The notes beneath the pieces were generated by a model. It saw nothing but the letters and a program-made list of their open reading frames with translations. It was not told the origin of the DNA and did no database searches. Source: Wolfiporia cocos (taxonomy: Eukaryota; Basidiomycota; Agaricomycetes; Polyporales; Phaeolaceae). Taken from it: 64,000 bases of DNA. Location: the NCBI GenBank assembly GCA_029448655.1, contig JACCLO010000010.1, positions 1,984,001 to 2,048,000 on the forward strand, given 5' to 3'. A program made the position numbers and the translations under genes. Position 1 is the first letter of the stretch; each line of letters opens with the position of its first letter. Positions 23,815 to 34,251 of the stretch are shown piece by piece.

Positions 23815-23979
23815 ATTGGAAGCAGTACCATGCAGGGTACACATGCCCATTCCCCCTGGTATCAGTGAGTTGCCATGGAGCATGCTACATGTTTCTGGAT
23901 TTACAGCAAACAATATCCGTCACACGCTAAAAAGAGAAAGAAAACAATACATCTCTACAGCAGGAAGCAATGATGAGAT
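23815..23979 (+). other. Low-copy spacer with coding-like stretch
   Basis: Once the K and N insertions are removed, the same stretch continues at 25363-25388 and 25845-25887. One frame reads CRVHMPIPPGISELPWSMLH, then NNIRHTLKRERKQYI, without a stop for ~55 codons. The family is unknown. It may be the remains of an older transposon or gene. Confidence 0.35.
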
Positions 23980-25362
23980 TGTCACAAGAAAGTGACCTAG
24001 GGGGTCAGGGTATTTTTACCTAATTTTACCTTGTTTTTAGACCTCGTGTTACTCTGGATAATTGGCCCGGGGGTTGGGCGCCCCCACGTTCCACTAAGCA
24101 CGTGGCTATGAAGACTGCCCAGCACTCTCCCATCTCAGCACTTCCTGTAGAGATAAGTCACACCTCTGCTATCTGACTGATTAGATTACCACTCATGCAA
24201 CTGCATGTGCATGTGTCACAAGAAATCCGGTGACGATCCCACCATTATATTCACGCCTCTGCAATGCTAAGCCGCTCGTATGGGAGCATGTGCATGGGTA
24301 GATATACATTCTCATCGGTCATGTGAGTAGACACGTAGTAGTAACAGCGTTACTAGTCATGTGCGGCGTAGTCACAGAGTGCACAGACCATGCCATTAGG
24401 GCAGGTCTTGTAGCTACAGTAGGTGCCTCTCATGTATATATACTAGCGACGTTCTGAGGTATCCCCTCAGAACTACTATTGTAGACCTAGGGGGTGAGTC
24501 CCCTGGGAACTTCCTCAGTACCTCTGCCTGTGGGCACACGTGATACCTAGCAGCAACCACTCTTCCCTTTTCCCTCTCTGGCAGACCCTCTGTGGAGTAG
24601 TGACCCAGCTCTCGACCTTAGTGATCACTTCAACAAGGACACCCACCGTACTGCGTAAGACGCACAGCTATAGGTGCAGTCTTGGAGGGTACCCCAGCAT
24701 ACTAGCTTGCAGGCGACATGCGACGTTCGTCGTTCTCAAGGCGGAACCCTTTGAGCATAGACGTATAGGGAGGGATATGGGAGATAGGAGGTCCCCCGCT
24801 ACGCGGGTAGCATGGCACGTACGTTTCCATGTCAGCATGGGTATGCCCTCACATTACCATCCTGCTTGCATCTTAGTCATCTTAGGTGACCTTACACTAC
24901 CTATGTTAAATTATGGTAGTTACACTGCACATGGACCACTTTACTTTAGGGTATACAACAAGTGCCTGCTGCACCATCATGTATATATACTAGTGTAGCC
25001 TCTGAGGTATTCCTCAGACTTAAGATTTTGGCCTAGGGGGCATGTCCCCTGGTCAACCTCAAATCCCCCTGTCTGCCTTGTCTGTGCATAACGGCAAACT
25101 GCTATGGCAACAAGCCTGCTGCACCCTACTTGGGCATGGTGGCCTCTATTCATTGCATCCTCTATCTTGTCTTCCTTTTACTTGCTAGTCTGGGGGCATC
25201 ACGGTGCACTAATGGGTCGTGACCTCAGGCAAGACAGCAGGACATCTCAATAGACGTGCCTTCTTGTTCTCTGCCATATGGAGAGTGGGGGGTTATTAGG
25301 AGATATATAGCAGATATAGGGGTTCCCCGCATAGGCAGGTGGGCATGGTGGCTACCGTGTCA
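23980..25362 (+). mobile_element. Solo K-family LTR interrupted by another K LTR
   Basis: TGTCACAAG...ACCGTGTCA, with TSD gagat at 23975-23979 and 25363-25367. About 757 bp without the nested copy. Its own TATA box is near 24980 and R reads AGACTTAAGAT at about 25016. Confidence 0.92.
24214..24834 (+). mobile_element. Nested solo K-family LTR
   Basis: 621 bp, with TSD gcatg at 24209-24213 and 24835-24839. TATA near 24434. Confidence 0.93.
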
Positions 25363-25388
25363 GAGATAAGAAGAAGGAGATGACTCCT

Positions 25389-25844
25389 TGACACAGAACT
25401 GTGTCTATGTACTAAGTATATCACTGAGGTGATATTGTCCTAAACGTTGAAGTCGAGTTCAAGCATAGAGGCCCCCAGACTAGCACGCATAAGACAGGGA
25501 GTTGAGAGGGACTAAGCCCAGTGTTGAGATTGATCAGTCTGAGGTGTAAGCCTCAGACATAGCTAGCTTATATACATGTGAGGCGGTACGCTACTGATAT
25601 TGAGACCAGCCTTAAAGGCGTGGTCTGTGTGTACATATGAGATAAGCCTATCACGTGTAGGTACTGACATAAGCAAAGCGGGCGCTGACCATAGAGGGGG
25701 GGCTACACATAACCGTTATACTACTTGGCACAGATCATGTGACTATCTATGATGAATGTTGTGAGATTGAATCCCGAGAGGTGAGAGGGGATGCATTGTG
25801 TGTATATCTGATATATGCTTTTAGCGCATATACAAATCTGTGAC
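25389..25844 (-). mobile_element. Solo N-type (C/H-like) LTR
   Basis: 456 bp, TGACACAGAACTG to ACAAATCTGTGACA. The TSD ctcct is at 25384-25388 and 25845-25849. The TCTGAGG/CCTCAGA palindrome is present before the inferred start. Confidence 0.92.
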
Positions 25845-25887
25845 ACTCCTGTACCTGCTCAAGCTGGCAGATCATGACTGACAGCTC

Positions 25888-26474
25888 TGTCACAGATTTG
25901 GGACATACCTATATTTTTCCTGTATTTTTACCTATTTATTTGGTATTTCTACAAGCACTTCTACGTTTACGCTGTTAAGCGCCCATCTACATGTACACCA
26001 AACCAAACAACACGTACATAACGCGTTACATGTCCACAGTTCATAACAACACGTAAACAACACGCTTGTATGTATCAATGACTCAGTGGACTAATCTCCG
26101 AAGTCACGCGTCTTACTCATATCCAGATACCGGTATATGTCATTACAGACGTATAAGCGGCCCGCTCGTTATCACATGCCAATAGCCTTGATTATTACTC
26201 ATATCCCAATCCCGGTATATAGTTATCATGTGCATGGCTTACTAACGTAGCAACAGCCACTTCTACAACACGGACCCATGTCCACAACAACTCCTACTAT
26301 TGGTGCAGCCATTACCGGCGCACACGGTCATTGTAGATAGTTGACTTCACTGTTTCTTTGTGCCCTACGCACAGACCTGGTACTTCAGGGCAGCCCTTTA
26401 GGGACTGCTCCACGCAGATGTATATAAGTAGGCTTAGCAGCTCGCTAAGACCTTAGATTTGTTTTCTGCATTCG
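25888..26474 (+). mobile_element. D-family LTR, 3' truncated
   Basis: From TGTCACAGATTTGGGAC through TATATAAG and AGATTTGTTTTCTGC to TTCG, where an F LTR starts. The U5 end is not found after the F LTR. Confidence 0.82.
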
Positions 26475-26668
26475 TGACACAAGCTAACTTGTGGGACTCA
26501 CCACCTTGTAGGTCTTACTCAGATAGGCGGTGAGGGGTCAGATAGCAAGCAGCAGAAGGTGAGAGGTGCTTCTACGGCGTTAGCCGAGAAGAATAGAACT
26601 AAGATATCAAGGCGTCAAGCCTTGGTCTTAAATATGTACAGGGAAAGCGCAAGTACTACTAACTAGTG

Positions 26669-27376
26669 TGTTACGGGTCGAATACCCGTTCGTATATTCG
26701 TGTCGCGAATATAGATCGTTCTTCTGCACGTAGGCACGTCGCCGTATGCAAGGCAAATACTCGTTAGATGCCTTCGGGTCCTAAGTGAAATCCTTAGGAG
26801 ATCGGTTAATATCCAATACGCGTTAGAGGATATAATCTGTTCAGGTGCGAGTCGAATAGAATATAAGACTCGCCTAAGTCCGAGAAGTCAGTGTGCACTT
26901 CGAGGACTTAGTCGTTCGGTTGCTCGAGAGAGAAATACTGAGCGTAGTTTCCTACGTTTGAGAACGAGTATAAGACTTCTTGTTTATACAACAAGGTCGA
27001 GCTGAAGAGCCTCGACAGTAAGTACACGAGTTTATATACTACGTTAGCTTTCAGGGGTCAAGCCTGTCCCAGATGTCACCGCTACTATCTACGCTATAGT
27101 ACCAAACGTTTGATAAGTATGTAGTGATATATCCGAGACGATAGATAGGAATGATGGCGGTTGAACGCCATCTATCAGCTAATAAACGATGAACATGAAA
27201 CGGTGGCAGAGTTGGATCTGCCAGCGATGAAACGCGCCCTATAGACTAGTACAACTGGGGATGCGCCCAGTAGAGTCACGAGTAGCCAGGGGAGTTGGTT
27301 GCGCAACAAGTCCCTGTATCGTATTCGACCGGTGGTGAGTTCTGCAGATATTCGAAAAACCAAAATAATCGTAACA
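26669..27376 (-). mobile_element. Solo G-family LTR
   Basis: 708 bp, TGTTACGGGTCGAA to AATCGTAACA. TSD tagtg at 26664-26668 and 27377-27381. R reads AGCTCGACCTT, matching the primer site at 7184-7194 exactly. Confidence 0.94.
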
Positions 27377-28142
27377 TAGTGTGGCTACCCTAAAGAAGGT
27401 CAGTGCGCCCTAACGGCGTGTGCTGACGTGTACTCTACTCTAGAAAGACCATGGGGCGGCCGGTAATGGCCGGGCCAATAGTAAATGAGAGAGTGGTGTC
27501 ACCTTGCAGTGGACATGTGGAACGCGGGCGCAGCCCGGGTATATGGAAGGCCGGTTGTACCGGTACCTTGAGGGACTATGGCTATTCGCCAGGCCCTGTG
27601 TGACTCAGGCCGAGAAGGCCGAGTAGGATGCCAGAAGCCGGTGTTATGAGCGGACCGGTGGTGGCGTGGGAGCGAGGCCTTGCGGCTGGCTCGGAGGTAT
27701 GGCAACGCCGGCGTGAGAAGCGTGGTGGTTGCACATTGCCGGGGCTAGAAGCCCGGAGGTAGGACTGTGCCGGTGACGGGAAGTCCAGGGGTTGCATAAG
27801 TCCGGTGATAGAAGCGTGTGCTGTTGAGAGAAGCACGGAGCTTGGGAAGTGCCGGTGATGCAGGTGGTGGTCATTAGGCTTCTCAGCGTAGTAGACCGAT
27901 GGTGGCGGAAGCTTAGTCAGCTTGTTGTGCCATGTTGCCATTATTATGCGAGTGGCGCTCGCTGACGTAGAGAGCCTGGTCGACTTGTGGACTCTAAACT
28001 CTGGTCATGTGTTGGTTAAGGCCTATTCGGCTGTAAGGTTCCATTATATAACCTCGGCAGGTTTGGCATGGTGGGATATGTCCCGAAAAACTTCGTAGAG
28101 GCTTGTATAAGGCCAGATTATGTGCTATAATGCGCGGAAAAA

Positions 28143-28724
28143 TGTCACAAATTATTCCAACTAATGATTTAGACTCCCTCGCTATAGGATACACGGGCGG
28201 CGCTAGGCGTACGCCGCTCCTCTGTACTGTAGCCACCTCCGCGTCTCCTAGATACTGTATATCACCTGACCGATTGGTTAGCGCTGTAGGGTAGCGCGCG
28301 CCTCAGGTACGGACACATCACGGTCACATTAGTTACATGTTACGTTACGTATCCCGTGATCCCTTAGTCACGGCGCACAGGCCATTACATTAGGGTAGGA
28401 CTCGTGCTTTCAACGTCCATGTATATAACTACGACAAGATGCGGGCTTATCCCCCATCTTTAGGATTCTCGACAATGAGCTGACAAGCTCCTCTCTTGCT
28501 ACACCTGCGTGACTCGCTGGCCCGGGGCTTCTATCTCGTCTGCCTTGTCTGTGTGTCAGCGTCTCGACGTCTGAGGGACCTCTGGTGGCTGGGCACCTTC
28601 GGGATGGACCTATGAGTTCATCGGGGGTTGTCCTTATGAGTACGCCAGGGCGTTGGCGCATGGCCTGTCAGGCCTGTAGGGATCCCCCTGAGCCCAGGGG
28701 TCGCACAGAGGCAAGTCTGTGTCA
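28143..28724 (+). mobile_element. Solo B-family LTR
   Basis: 582 bp, TGTCACAAATTATTCC to CAAGTCTGTGTCA. The TSD is aaaaa (28138-28142, 28725-28729). Its U5 is the same type as the minus-strand copy at 44728. Confidence 0.9.
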
Positions 28725-28754
28725 AAAAATGTGCTATGTCCCAAATCTGTGACA

Positions 28755-29123
28755 GGAGAGTTGGACGTGGGAACCTGCTGAAAGAGAGCCACGTGGCCTG
28801 CTAAATAAGCGGAGCGCTGGTGTCTCGCGATCTATGATCGGCAGTTGGACTCTTTCCTGCATAGACCCTCCAGGTCCGTAGACGGCAACCTCATCGTTGA
28901 AGCATGGTTAGACCAAGGTTGTAATACCCCGGTCACTTTCCGGCATTGACCCTCTGGGTCGGTGCCATGTATCCTCATCCCAATCATCTGACCCAGGCAG
29001 GCCTGGCAGTCAGCAACACTACCCCAGGAGTAGGCGTCTCTGACCGCTAGGGTCATGCGAATATCCTCGGCTTTTGCCACTGGGTTTGCGCGCAACATAA
29101 GAGTAATTAATCCCTGTAGTACA
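28755..29123 (+). mobile_element. R2 retrotransposon leader fragment
   Basis: It aligns with the R1 leader at ~43210-43465 (shared block TTTGCGCGCAACATAAGAGT). Left of it is the recombinant F LTR. Right of it the leader is interrupted by the TIR element and resumes at 37566. No ORF. Confidence 0.75.
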
Positions 29124-29284
29124 TAGTCTCGTCCCCAGACCTTGCACGTGGCTGCTGCCACTCGGGAGGACCCGAGCGGAGTGTGAAAAACATATTGCAG
29201 CAGCCACTGTACAAGGTCTGTGACACAGATATATGCTCATACCGTATAACCTGTGTACCGCTGTCCTAGTGTCCCTCAACCTAA

Positions 29285-30380
29285 TGACACAGATGGCTCT
29301 GTGGGACTCACCACGCCAGTATCCTTGCGATGAACTAAGGCGACGAGGTGAGGTAGAGGTTATCAGACGCTATAGTAGGTGGAAGGTTCTTCTACGGCGT
29401 ACGCCGAGAAGAATAGAACTAGGGTTTATAGGCCGTCAAGGCCCTACTTATATACACATATATAACGGGTCATGTGCTACTGTATAGTACATGCCCGATA
29501 AGGAATGTGGGCTTGGTTGCCATAAGGGCGACCAAGTGGTATGACTACTCTACAAAGGCCGTGGCCCGCCGGTAATGGCCGGGCCAATGGTAAAATAGAG
29601 AGTGTGTGGTCTCATCGTTAGATGGACATGTGAAGACGGGCGCAGCCCGGGTATAAGGGATGCCGGTTGCCGGATACCGTGAGGTATAATGGCGATTGGC
29701 CGGTCATCGGATGCTGACCAAGGCGGAGCGCCGAGGTCGTAATGCTATTGGGCCAGTAGGCACCGTAGCATATGATATGTCCGGTCCGGAAGGTTACCGG
29801 AACATATGGTGGTCCTAGCCGTGAGGCGAGGACCGGTGTTTGGGCAACGCCGTGATGGCAGAAGCCCGGGACTTGGAGAACGCCGAGTCCGTGGGATGGC
29901 CGAGAAGGCCGAGCCTATAGCGATATTGCCTTGATGCTAATATAGTGCTATTTGGCCGTGTTGCCATTATTATGCGAAGGCGTGGCGCGCCTGAGGTGCC
30001 ATTGTGATCAAGGATCTTATGGCAATGGGAAGCCGGGAAGGCCGACCCAATAGTACAAGGCCGCGAGGCACTGTTTGTACATGTGGACATTATTATGCGA
30101 GCGTGCCGCGCTCGGCCTATCATTATGATCTAAGATCTATGACGTGGCTGGTCTTGCTCTGACGGGCGAGACCTGTATGACGTAGCTGTAACTATGCTAT
30201 TGGACCGGAAGGTGCCGTAGCGTTATGTAAGCTGGTCATGTGGTGATAAGCCCAGTTAAGAGCTTGTCGTGGTGGCAATGGGAGTTAACCCGTAGATAAC
30301 TTGTAGGTAGACGTATAAATCCCAGGTAAATTGCTATAATCGTAGGAAAAATGCTGTAAGCCCCAGATAAATCTGTGACA
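29285..30380 (-). mobile_element. 3' LTR of the A element
   Basis: 1,096 bp, TGACACAGATGGCTCTGTGG to CAGATAAATCTGTGACA. The minus-strand TATA box is at ~29446-29453 and the RNA start AGTTCTATTCT is at 29420-29410. The U3 carries two imperfect ~130-bp modules around CATTATTATGCGA. Confidence 0.93.
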
Positions 30381-30393
30381 TTACCCCCGCTTT
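30381..30393 (-). promoter_or_regulatory. Polypurine tract of the A element
   Basis: On the minus strand it reads AAAGCGGGGGTAA directly before TGTCACAG, matching GAAGAGGGGGTAA at the R1 3' LTR (51401-51413). The preceding ~25 bases (ATGAAACCT context) are also shared with R1. Confidence 0.85.
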
Positions 30394-30450
30394 AGGTTTC
30401 ATCGTCCCTGATGAAACTATTCCTCATTATGTACGTCCCAAGAGCGGTAT

Positions 30451-30663
30451 AACGCGTGATGACGAAGTGTCAAATGCCGTTATGGTGCTGCTTCAATTTG
30501 TCAATTGAACAGGGATAAATGGGAGTTTCAGGACTTGTGAATGGAACCTGAGCGTGGAAGGCGATTTTATTCCTTAAAGTGATTTGTAACGCGTGATAGC
30601 GAAGTGCTAAATGCCGTTACTAGCGATTATCAACGCGTGATGACCGAAAGGTCAAATGCCGTT
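30451..30663 (-). ncRNA. Three copies of a covarying hairpin
   Basis: The copies are at 30451-30481, 30588-30618 and 30632-30663. Constant arms (AACGCGTGAT on the left, AAATGCCGTT on the right) enclose a stem that changes on both sides: GAC/GTC, AGC/GCT and GACC/GGTC, with GAAGT or GAAA loops as read on the plus strand. The outer AACG/CGTT also pair. The element is transcribed on the minus strand, where the same stems form. Confidence 0.75.
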
Positions 30664-30722
30664 GTTTGAGAATTGTAGTCGTGTTACTAGAGTGTGTTGT
30701 CATTGTGCACGCGGATCCTAAG

Positions 30723-30790
30723 AGGAAGGGCTTTCCTGTTATCGCTGAAGGTGTTCTAGTGCCTTTTCGCGACCTTTGTCGGATTGTTGC
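30723..30790 (-). ncRNA. Three-helix RNA module, copy 1
   Basis: Helix 1 AGGAA/TTCCT (30723-30727 with 30733-30737); GTTA spacer; helix 2 TCGC/GCGA (30742-30745 with 30769-30772); helix 3 AAGG/CCTT (30748-30751 with 30762-30765). The internal loop is TG opposite TTC and the apical loop is TGTTCTAGTG. A CCTTTGTCGGA tail follows. Confidence 0.72.
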
Positions 30791-30954
30791 TTTTGCTTAT
30801 GACGTTACTCGTAGTAGAAGGCGATATGGAATGTACATCATATAGTGCCTTTGAAGTCTACTAGTAATCTGTGCTCCAATAGCTTGCCAAGCGTATTAGA
30901 GGGTGCATTGTGTCGTTGTACGTGTTTCGGATAGCATTGTGCGATATTCCTTAG

Positions 30955-31020
30955 AGTGAGGGCTTCACTGTTAGCTCTGGAGATTTTCTAGTGTCTCTTC
31001 GAGCCCTTTGGCGGATATGT
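30955..31020 (-). ncRNA. Three-helix RNA module, copy 2
   Basis: Same layout with different bases: helix 1 AGTGA/TCACT (30955-30959, 30965-30969); helix 2 GCTC/GAGC (30974-30977, 31001-31004); helix 3 GAGA/TCTC (30980-30983, 30994-30997). Apical loop TTTTCTAGTG, tail CCTTTGGCGGA. Confidence 0.72.
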
Positions 31021-32268
31021 TGCTTATGCGTAGTACCCATTGAATGTAGCATAGCGATGCTTTTTCGACGTCTATTGCCTAGCGGTGAATGGGATTGCAA
31101 GTTCCTTCATTCGCGTGGCGGGTGTCTTAGGCTTTGTGCTTGTACAGGGGTAATCCTACTTTGTACGACTTATGCGGTTGAACGGTTATTAAAGGACGTC
31201 GCCTTATGAACGTTTATGAGGCGTCGCCTCCCTAGTATCGCAAGTACTAAGCGTGAGACATTTGTCAATGCCCATTTGTTACAGGGGTTGTGTCCCCTAG
31301 TTAGATTGCTTCTATGTAGCGATCTCTTCGGAGTCGTAAGTTCCGGAATGAAGCTGTGCCTTCGTGGTTGTATGCACTATTTATTAACGAGTAGGCTTCT
31401 CGTGTAAAACCCCATAGTATAGGTACTAATCATTGTGCATTATGTTTATATGCTTATGATTGTATTCCCTAGACTGTAGTGTCGTTGCCGTAGTGAGGCC
31501 TTATTGGGTAACCGTGAGAACATACATCCTTGTCAGGAGTTGTCTCGTAAAGGTATGTCCCGTAAGGGCTGAGGTCACGTGGTGGCGATGACAGTAGTTT
31601 CCAATGTGCTTGTATGTCGTTAAAGTCGTTCTTCGATTGAGTATTGACATTGTAAGCGTGGGAACTGGGATGATCGTTGGGGAAGGATATATTTTGCTAT
31701 TGGATAGATAGCTACTATATTCCTATTACAGGGTTGTCGTCCATATACGAATAGGACAGTACGAGCATGAATGAGGGTAATCAGGCCTCTTAGTGCATGT
31801 CGTTTGTTGCTTTTAATGACCGTGAGGTACATTTGTAAGCGTGGGATAGTGGACTTGTTAAGGTCCTAGGTGTGAAATTAGGGTTTCCACCCCCTCTTTC
31901 ACGTTTGATCTCCCGATCAAACCTATCCAGATGGTTTTGGTTTTTAAAGAGGTTAAACCGCCTCTATACCCAGATAAGGGTGGGTGGATGTGGGCCGAAG
32001 GTATTCTTGACGTATATCCATATACGGCTGTATCCAGTGTAGTCGCTCGCATATGCGACCAGATTTTTATACTAAGGTTTCCAGGCCCTAGTTTGTCGGA
32101 ATCGAGGGGTTTTCCAGGCCCATATTCGATGTAGTGACGAGATGTAATCCTTTCTTGGCGTAAGGATACAGATCCGGATTTATTTATTACGTGTCTCGAC
32201 GACGCAGGTTTCCGTAAACCAAGCAAATGAATGATAACCGATTGCCAAATCGGCTTGATTGTCCTAAT

Positions 32269-32330
32269 AAGGGGGACTCCCTTGTTATCTCTGGAAGTTT
32301 TCGAGTGCTTCTTCGAGACCTTTTGCGGAC
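32269..32330 (-). ncRNA. Three-helix RNA module, copy 3
   Basis: Helix 1 AAGGG/CCCTT (32269-32273, 32279-32283); helix 2 TCTC/GAGA (32288-32291, 32315-32318); helix 3 GAAG/CTTC (32294-32297, 32308-32311). Apical loop TTTTCGAGTG, tail CCTTTTGCGGA. The TG and TTC bulges and the GTTA spacer are unchanged. Confidence 0.72.
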
Positions 32331-33199
32331 GATCGCATTGAATTGCTAAGGTGTATTTTTCGAATTCGGTTATTCTCCCCACAGAGAAAAGTTGAATTGA
32401 AGTGAAATCAAAAGTGAGGTAGCGAGCCTCGTGACGAATTTTGCGAGTGGCGTGCGAAATTGTCGATTTCAATACAGGGGGGAACCGATTGGAGATCGGT
32501 TGTGAATTCGGCGATTGTGCGAGAATGCCGAATGAAGTGTGATTCTAGAAGCCTTGCGGCCTCCGCTACACTTCAAGGGAACGCGTATCAATAGCGTGTG
32601 TCCCTTGTTTTCCTTTCCTCTAACCCAGATTGCAAGATTCAATGAAGTAATCTTGTTGCGATCTGTTTGTACGTGGGTGGCTGGTGGAAACAGCGCTGTA
32701 CCCAATTATTTATAGACGCTTGTCAGACGTCTCTTCCCAAACGGATGGTAATTTCCTTGTCAGGAATTCCATTACCGAAAGGGGTGCCCCCGTTCAAAGG
32801 TTCTTATGACATGTGACCAAATGACAGATGCTCCAATAACCCGAATCCCCTTTTCAGGAGCGAAGACCGAAGTCAAACGGGCGCCGACGGATTATGTGAA
32901 TCCTAATCGACTTGGTACTTAGGCATTCCCATAGTAATAATAGTTATAAGCATATATTTGCCAAGCGTACGCGATCCTTCGTCTAAGGGAACAGGTACTA
33001 GTATCGTTCTTCGATTGACTAAGTGTACCCGTAAGACGTAAAGGTTGCCTTTTATGTACATAGGCGACCTTAACCAGGCTAGATAACCTGGGAACCAGCA
33101 GGTGACGCAGGATTTCCAAAGGCGAATACAAATGCTATTGGACGGTTTCTAAGCTAATACAAGTATTGCTATTTACTAGGAGCCGCCACTAAAACTACA

Positions 33200-34238
33200 T
33201 ATTTATCTACTTATGGACTGGGATACCAGGGTACCTGAAAGAGAGCTCGTCATCAGCGATCAACGCTGAGTGGTCATGTCAAACACAAGAAGAACGGGGG
33301 CATGGTTAGGGGCGCCCTTATCAGGACGCCGCGCGGAAGTTAGCCGACAGGTGTCTTCATCGAAGCGCGCGACTTCCTTCTAGAAAGAGAGTCGGTGACT
33401 GCCAGCATTTGACAGGCTGGGTCACATGGTTGGGAATAGGATACACAGCCCATTTCCTCGCGGAGATGAGCTGGAAAGTGGTTGCAGTATTACACCGCGA
33501 CCGGTCCACGCTTTAGTGGTAAGGCTTGCCATCTATAGCCACCTGGGTGTCACATCAGGGCTAAAAAACCATCCGTCGATCTAGGATCGCGCATTCACGA
33601 GCGCTCCACACATCAAAGATGGTGGGCAACGCCGCATGCTTCCGGTGGGGCCCCAACTCGGTTTAACCCAGGCTCGCACACCGAGCTGCCCGTAGGACTT
33701 ACGCTATTGGCTACCGCGAGTGACCTCGGCTGGTTTGGCCTTGCGAGCCGCACCACCTCACCACTTGGATTCCCCGAAGGAGATCCCAAGCGGGCCCCTT
33801 ACGCCTGGGGGGCGGCTTTGGAAGATTCCCACACCCAACTAAGGGAATACGCCGAAGCGCATATCCCTATGGGGATCCTACTGGTAGTGTTGGGTCCCTG
33901 AACAGGGATTGCCAAGACAGGGGGCTGCGCGCACACAGGCAGACGGTCCCCTTTTCCCAATAGGCGGGTCTCAACCGCTGGCACCAGCAACCTTGTCAGG
34001 AAGCCGGCGCCTCTCCTTAACCCTGGAGTCCGGGTTCGCAGGACGCATGCTGCTGATTAGGCAAGCAGCGCCCCACTGGGTGGCAGCAGGCCGCTAAGCC
34101 CGCCGCCGATGTATCCCAATCCGCAACCACGGAGCATACATCCCCTTTGCAGGAGAGTAGCGGCCCCTGCGCTATCTCAGACACCTGTTGGAGGAAAAAC
34201 CCAGGCGCCACCAGTTAAGGAGGCGCAGGGGGGTAGGT
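33200..34238 (-). mobile_element. Leader of the A element, shared with D elements
   Basis: The reverse complement aligns with the R1 leader at ~42580-43250, including a 26-nt exact match (33544-33569 against the R1 leader near 43193-43219). There is no sense ORF of note. Likely roles are packaging or translation control, by analogy with long retroelement leaders. Confidence 0.75.
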
Positions 34239-34249
34239 AGTTCTATTCT
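34239..34249 (-). promoter_or_regulatory. Self-primer binding site of the A element
   Basis: The minus-strand junction is LTR-TA-AGAATAGAACT. The 11-mer is the exact complement of the A-LTR RNA start AGTTCTATTCT (34387-34377 in this LTR). Confidence 0.85.
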
Positions 34250-34251
34250 TA

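Larger units (their letters stand above)
26475..28754 (-). mobile_element. F-family LTR with nested G and B LTRs
   Basis: About 980 bp of F from TGACACAAGCTAACTTGTGG to CCCAAATCTGTGACA, excluding nested LTRs. The left flank attcg is D sequence and the right flank ggaga is R2 leader, so the ends do not form a TSD. This is a probable recombinant. Confidence 0.82.

Noticed and set aside
24540..24998. 152-codon frame
   Set aside because: It spans the border between two nested K LTRs, so it cannot be an old gene.
29815..30123. 102-codon frame, repeated at 34782-35090 and in other A LTRs
   Set aside because: It lies in A-LTR U3, has no domain and breaks in other A copies. Its repetition only reflects LTR copying.
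30400..30670. Hammerhead ribozyme or box C/D RNA (CTGATGA at ~30408, TGATGAC in hairpins)
   Set aside because: The GAAA/UH core or partner box is not in the required place, and TGATGA is lost in the second hairpin copy where the stem covaries.
31858..32472. 204-codon minus-strand frame in the A element
   Set aside because: It starts at TTG, runs through the covarying hairpin region and has no recognisable motif. Structure explains this region better than coding.
34190..34238. tRNA-type primer site (TGGTGGCGCC on the minus strand ~30 nt after the LTR)
   Set aside because: It does not touch the LTR, whereas the self-complementary 11-mer does and recurs in all families.
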